From positions 1,230,586 through 1,270,377 of the forward strand of contig BFEA01000278.1 of the NCBI GenBank assembly GCA_003427395.1: 39,792 nt of DNA, read 5' to 3'. Source of the stretch: Chara braunii. Lineage: Eukaryota > Streptophyta > Charophyceae > Charales > Characeae. The first letter of the stretch is position 1. Every line of letters starts with the position of its first letter. A program made the position numbers and the translations under genes. Below, one piece after another: positions 39,347 through 39,792 of this stretch. Under the pieces are notes generated by a model. The model was given only the letters and a program-made list of their open reading frames with translations. It made no database searches and was not told the origin of the DNA.

Positions 39347-39411
39347 GGCGGGCGTCGATGCATATCAATATCTGAACGCGCCCGCCGTCGGATAGGAAGA
39401 AAGTGTCGTTT
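39347..39411. repeat. GC-rich hairpin unit, copy 1
   Basis: GGCGGGCG (39347-39354) and CGCCCGCC (39379-39386) pair perfectly around a 24-nt loop, followed by AAGAAAGTGTCGTTT. Confidence 0.8.
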
Positions 39412-39529
39412 CGTGCCCCGACCCCTTTTCTGTTCTTTCTTTTTTTAATTTTTGATTTGGTATTCTTTTTGTAATTTTTTTTCTCCTTTTTGATTTTCTA
39501 TTCGTTTTGTCGCTACGGGGCGGAGCGGC

Positions 39530-39594
39530 GGCGGGCGTCGATGCGAGGGAATATCTCGAAGCGCCCGCCGTCAATAGCAAGAAAGTGTCGTTTT
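39530..39594. repeat. GC-rich hairpin unit, copy 2
   Basis: The same 8-bp arms (39530-39537 and 39562-39569) and the same AAGAAAGTGTCGTTT tail, but the loop has diverged. Period 183 bp. Confidence 0.8.
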
Positions 39595-39654
39595 CTGTTT
39601 TTTTCCCTTTTCTCATTCTCTTTTTGTGTTTTTTTTTTTTTTTTTTTTTTTTTG

Positions 39655-39685
<31 letters not shown>

Positions 39686-39724
39686 ATCTTTATTTTTTTT
39701 TTTTTTTTTCTCTCTCGTTGTTTT

Positions 39725-39761
<37 letters not shown>

Positions 39762-39792
39762 CGTCGTTTTCTCCGACGTCGGCGCTGACAAA

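Larger units (their letters stand above)
39154..39792. other. Right flank: pyrimidine tracts and hairpin repeats
   Basis: Unrelated to the sequence following the left repeat. It contains two GC-rich hairpin units, T-tracts of 20-25 nt (39629-39709) and a CT microsatellite (39727-39758). The lysine- and phenylalanine-rich frames are artefacts. Confidence 0.6.

Noticed and set aside
39365-39788. Lys-rich and Phe-rich ORFs at the right end
   Set aside because: They are translations of T/A tracts and CT repeats.

Overview
This is a gene-poor, repeat-dominated stretch of a eukaryotic nuclear genome. The evidence is a Ty3/gypsy LTR retrotransposon, a non-LTR (LINE) remnant, tRNA-like SINE fragments, spliceosomal-type GTAAGT...CAG signals, many microsatellites (TTA, TCA, GA, GT, CAGA) and assembly gaps. 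The gypsy and LINE styles and a weak iMet-like primer-binding site would fit a streptophyte (charophyte alga or plant) with a large genome. The species cannot be fixed from sequence alone. No convincing single-copy host gene was found.

Positions 1-10952 hold one minus-strand Ty3/gypsy element. On the minus strand the order is: 5' LTR (10952-8527), leader, gag (CA, then a CCHC knuckle), a -1 overlap into pol, RT, RNase H, a cysteine-rich zinc module, integrase (H2C2 and DDE), the integrase C-terminal barrel, then three extra ORFs of about 182, 311 and 142 codons. The three ORFs are joined to the integrase end and to each other by overlaps or stop-start junctions (TAATG, 26-nt overlap, TAAATG, ATGA). 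They match no family I know. After them come a roughly 350-nt tail and the 3' LTR, cut by the window start. Gag/pol is broken (4 in-frame stops and 3-4 frameshifts), but the three extra ORFs are open.

Positions 10953-16476 hold a LINE ORF2 C-terminus into which the LTR element appears inserted, a 285-bp tandem duplication, GC-rich minisatellites, four dispersed hairpins with pairing-preserving changes, a 126-nt inverted-repeat structure and SINE-like fragments.

Positions 16477-39153 are framed by two direct repeats of about 5.4 kb (16477-21864 and 33754-39153), both beginning TG. They flank 11.9 kb that contains a 14-unit 71-bp array, a decayed capsid-type gag on the plus strand, and an unrelated antisense coding fragment apparently inserted into that gag. 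The best reading is a giant, probably non-autonomous LTR element (LARD-like) about 22.7 kb long, but its 3' LTR ends are not canonical. The 897-nt N gap in the left repeat can be predicted from the right repeat.

Positions 39154-39792 are unrelated flank with two copies of a GC-rich hairpin unit and long pyrimidine tracts.
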